This document shows, in pieces, positions 4,920-5,945 of a stretch of DNA of 5,945 nucleotides. The first letter of the stretch is position 1. Every line of letters starts with the position of its first letter. Made by a program: the position numbers and the translations under genes. The stretch comes from JBOGGN01 sp050744165 (GTDB taxonomy: Bacteria > Actinomycetota > Acidimicrobiia > Acidimicrobiales > Palsa-688): assembly GCA_050744165.1 (NCBI GenBank), contig JBOGGN010000010.1:1-5945 (forward strand), given 5' to 3'. The notes under the pieces were generated by a model that saw only the letters and a program-made list of their open reading frames with translations, made no database searches and was not told the DNA's origin.

Positions 4920-5945
4920 TCTTCGACGGCTTCTCGCACCAGGTTCCGGACACCGACCCGGAGGAAACGGCCGAGTGGGTGGACTCCTTCGACGCCGTGC
5001 TCGACTCCCACGGCAAGAAGCGGGCCCGCTTCCTTCTGATGAAGCTGTTGGAGCGGGCCCGGGAGCAGCAGGTCGGCTTCCCCGCCACGGTGTCCACCCC
5101 CTACGTGAACACCATCCCCGCCGACGAGGAGCCGTGGTTCCCAGGCGATGAGTACGTCGAGCGTCGCATCCGGGCCTACATTCGCTGGAACGCGGCCGTC
5201 ATGGTGGTGCGGGCCAACCACCGCGCCGAGGGCATCGGGGGCCACCTGGCGACGTTTGCGTCGAGCGCCGCGCTGTACGAGGTGGGTTTCAACCATTTCT
5301 TCCAGGGCAAGGACAACGGCCAGTCAGGCGACCAGATTTTCTTCCAAGGGCACGCGGCGCCCGGCATCTACGCCCGTGCCTTTCTTGAAGGTCGGCTGAC
5401 AGAAGCGGAACTGGACCACTTCCGGCGCGAGGTGAGCGGCGCCTGGGACGGCACCGGCGGGTTGTCATCCTATCCTCACCCGCGGCTGATGCCGGAGTTC
5501 TGGGAGTTTCCGACCGTTTCCATGGGCCTCGGGCCGCTGAACGCGATCTATCAGGCCCATTTCAACCGCTATTTGCAAAACCGCCGGATCGCCGACACCT
5601 CACGGTCCCGGGTGTGGGCCTTCGTCGGCGATGGCGAATGCGACGAACCCGAAACGCTGGGCGCGCTGTCACTCGCCGCCCGGGAAAACCTGGACAACCT
5701 CATCTTCGTCGTTAACTGCAACCTGCAGCGCCTCGACGGTCCCGTGCGCGGGAACCACAAGGTGATCCAGGAGCTCGAGATGATGTTCCGGGGCGCCGGG
5801 TGGAACGTCATCAAGGTGGTCTGGGGCCGCGGGTGGGACGAGCTGCTCGCGCGTGACGTCGACGGCGTGCTCGTCAACAAGATGAACTCGACACTCGACG
5901 GCGACTTCCAGAAGTACGCGGTCGAATCGGGCGCCTACATCCGGG
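4916..5945 (+). CDS. aceE: Pyruvate dehydrogenase E1 component, homodimeric type, N-terminal 343 residues (runs off right edge)
   Basis: AceE decarboxylates pyruvate with thiamine diphosphate and passes the acetyl group to the lipoyl E2 subunit of the pyruvate dehydrogenase complex in the cytoplasm. The visible part matches the alpha2-type E1 of E. coli and mycobacteria: DPEETAEWVDSFD near the start, YVNTIP, PGDEYVERRIRAYIRWNA, GGHLATFASSA with H110, FFQGHAAPGIYARAFLEGRL with H146 (equivalents of E. coli H106 and H142, same 36-residue spacing), LSSYPHPRLMPEFWEFPTVSMGLGP, and the ThDP motif GDGECDEPE (238-246) to NCNLQRLDGPV (267-277). E. coli has Met where this protein has Cys242. GTG 4916 overlaps the HAD stop as GTGA; GTG 4898 would add six residues and is an alternative. 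Compared with the mycobacterial enzyme the N-terminal extension is short. Roughly 60% of the usual 900-odd residues lies beyond the window. Confidence 0.96.
   Translation, partial: MIFDGFSHQVPDTDPEETAEWVDSFDAVLDSHGKKRARFLLMKLLERAREQQVGFPATVSTPYVNTIPADEEPWFPGDEYVERRIRAYIRWNAAVMVVRANHRAEGIGGHLATFASSAALYEVGFNHFFQGKDNGQSGDQIFFQGHAAPGIYARAFLEGRLTEAELDHFRREVSGAWDGTGGLSSYPHPRLMPEFWEFPTVSMGLGPLNAIYQAHFNRYLQNRRIADTSRSRVWAFVGDGECDEPETLGALSLAARENLDNLIFVVNCNLQRLDGPVRGNHKVIQELEMMFRGAGWNVIKVVWGRGWDELLARDVDGVLVNKMNSTLDGDFQKYAVESGAYIR

Overview
The window is GC-rich DNA with GTG starts, GTGA stop/start overlaps and protein sequences that look actinobacterial. The homodimeric AceE closely resembles the mycobacterial protein as I recall it, and the ECF sigma factor followed by a membrane protein with a Thr/Pro-rich linker is a common actinobacterial arrangement. 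An uncultured acidimicrobial-type actinobacterium is my best guess, from protein style only. UGA is used as an ordinary stop by several genes here.

Layout, left to right. (1) Positions 1-370, minus strand: the N-terminal part of a very acidic, Ala/Gly/Glu/Asp-rich low-complexity protein with an internal 24-codon tandem repeat; it runs off the left edge. (2) Positions 371-476: a divergent intergenic region, ending in overlapping palindromes (474-493) at the start of the next gene. (3) Positions 477-1775, plus: a full-length ClC-family chloride channel/antiporter gene interrupted by one in-frame TGA at 1023-1025, with the same reading frame and family homology continuing on both sides. (4) Positions 1772-2185, plus: a MarR-type regulator overlapping the ClC stop codon, so ClC and regulator form an operon. 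(5) Positions 2186-2261: a short convergent gap with GC-rich direct repeats and palindromes.

(6) Positions 3619 down to 2262, minus: a two-gene operon of an ECF-type sigma factor and, overlapping by GTGA, a single-pass membrane protein with a cytoplasmic N-terminus, a Ser/Thr/Pro-rich linker and a C-terminal beta-rich domain. It is a candidate anti-sigma or sensor partner. (7) Positions 3620-4121: a 500-base divergent intergenic region without a convincing gene. It holds degenerate repeats of about 79 bp, a perfect 19-bp tandem array (nearly four copies) and an inverted copy of that array unit.

(8) Positions 4125-4919, plus: a HAD phosphatase of the CbbY/beta-phosphoglucomutase type, overlapping by GTGA with (9) the pyruvate dehydrogenase E1 gene aceE (4916 to the right edge, about 343 residues present). 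The pair looks translationally coupled, linking a sugar-phosphate phosphatase to the entry step of acetyl-CoA synthesis.

The most notable points are the nonsense codon in the otherwise intact ClC gene, the palindromic site in front of the ClC-MarR operon, the sigma/membrane-partner module, the repeat-filled divergent region and the cbbY-aceE coupling. I see no clear new defence or mobile system.
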